Positions 5,633 through 5,964 of a stretch of DNA of 5,964 nucleotides are shown here, piece after piece (position 1 is the stretch's first letter; each line of letters starts with the position of its first letter). This stretch comes from Candidatus Methylomirabilota bacterium (GTDB lineage Bacteria; Methylomirabilota; Methylomirabilia; Methylomirabilales; 2-02-FULL-66-22), in assembly GCA_016209725.1 (NCBI GenBank), contig JACQVO010000094.1, positions 1 through 5,964 on the forward strand. Direction: 5' to 3'. The notes under the pieces were generated by a model. It did no database searches, was not told the origin of the DNA, and worked only from the letters and a program-made list of their open reading frames with translations. Made by a program: the position numbers and the translations under genes.

Positions 5633-5964
5633 CTAGGCTTCGCCCACCTTCGGCCGGACCTCGGCGGCGAAGCGCTCCAGGACGTCGAGCATCGCCGGGA
5701 CTGCCGCCACCGAGAAGTCGAGCACGAAGTGTTGGACCCCGGCGGCCACGTACGCCTGGAGATCTTCCACGATCTGGGACGGGGTTCCGGTCAGAGGCGT
5801 CCGGGCACCGCGTACCTCCTCGAACTTCAGCGGCCCCTTGAAAGCGATCGTGATTGCGGCCGGATCACGCCCGGCGGCGGCGGCCATGTCGCGTAGCTCC
5901 CGCACCCTGGCCGCCAGCTCGGGAGGGTACAGCGCCACCGGGGGGCGGAGGCCCAGGGGATGCC
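5633..5964 (-). CDS. C-terminal part of a luciferase-like (LLM, possibly F420-dependent) oxidoreductase
   Basis: The frame is open to the right edge of the window; 109 residues and the TAG stop are visible. The fragment begins HPLGLRPP, like the late GW-x-P-x-GL segment of LLM oxidoreductases, continues with RELRDMAAAAGRDPAAITI (a helix followed by the AGRDP turn) and then GTPSQIVEDLQAYVAAGVQH (the family's GTPEEV-type helix leading into a barrel strand), FVLDF, and a final helix MLDVLERFAAEVRP. This arrangement is typical of the flavin- or F420-dependent LLM group, but the cofactor-binding part lies outside. The stop is 74 nt before the Udh-like start on the same strand, so the two could share a transcript. 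No link between an LLM enzyme and uronate catabolism is established; it may belong to a different unit. Confidence 0.8.
   Translation of the reverse strand, partial: HPLGLRPPVALYPPELAARVRELRDMAAAAGRDPAAITIAFKGPLKFEEVRGARTPLTGTPSQIVEDLQAYVAAGVQHFVLDFSVAAVPAMLDVLERFAAEVRPKVGEA

Noticed and set aside
4641..5636. 331-residue plus-strand open frame
   Set aside because: It is antisense to the Udh-like gene with no ribosome site and no recognisable domain.

Overview
The window is a G+C-rich (roughly 60-65% by eye) bacterial segment in which all six recognisable genes lie on the minus strand, so transcription runs from high to low coordinates. There are no rRNA or tRNA genes, mobile elements or CRISPR arrays. 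The gene mix (ABC sugar importer, DapA-family paralogues, IclR regulator, luciferase-like oxidoreductase) suits a free-living soil or sediment heterotroph. I cannot place the organism more precisely from this sequence alone.

In order of transcription: the C-terminal part of a luciferase-like (LLM, possibly F420-dependent) oxidoreductase (5633-5964, cut by the window edge); a short NAD-dependent dehydrogenase closely resembling uronate dehydrogenase Udh (4770-5558); a ~400-bp gap with a strong sigma70-type promoter and two abutting palindromes; an IclR-family regulator (3473-4372); a 156-bp gap with two neighbouring palindromes; a DapA-superfamily enzyme (2390-3316); a 217-bp gap with an interrupted 21-bp palindrome; a second, divergent DapA-superfamily enzyme (1285-2172); and a secreted ABC sugar-binding protein (1-1215, C terminus cut by the window edge). 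The SBP and the LLM protein are open at the window ends.

The most economical reading is a sugar-acid (hexuronate/aldarate) uptake and catabolism locus. The binding protein would capture the substrate, the Udh-like enzyme would oxidise a uronate to the aldaro-lactone, and one or both DapA-family enzymes would process the 2-keto-3-deoxy acid formed further along. The IclR protein would sense an intermediate. The aldarate dehydratase, lactonase, semialdehyde dehydrogenase and transporter permeases such a route needs are not in the window. Neither DapA-like protein keeps the arginine that true dihydrodipicolinate synthase uses to bind aspartate semialdehyde, so lysine biosynthesis is unlikely.

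The best regulatory signal is at 4462-4529: a TTGACA / 18 bp / TATATT promoter reading into iclR, whose -10 edge is overlapped by one palindrome followed immediately by a second. This is a good candidate for IclR autoregulation. I see no wholly unprecedented system here; the novelty lies in the combination of enzymes and in the untested operators.
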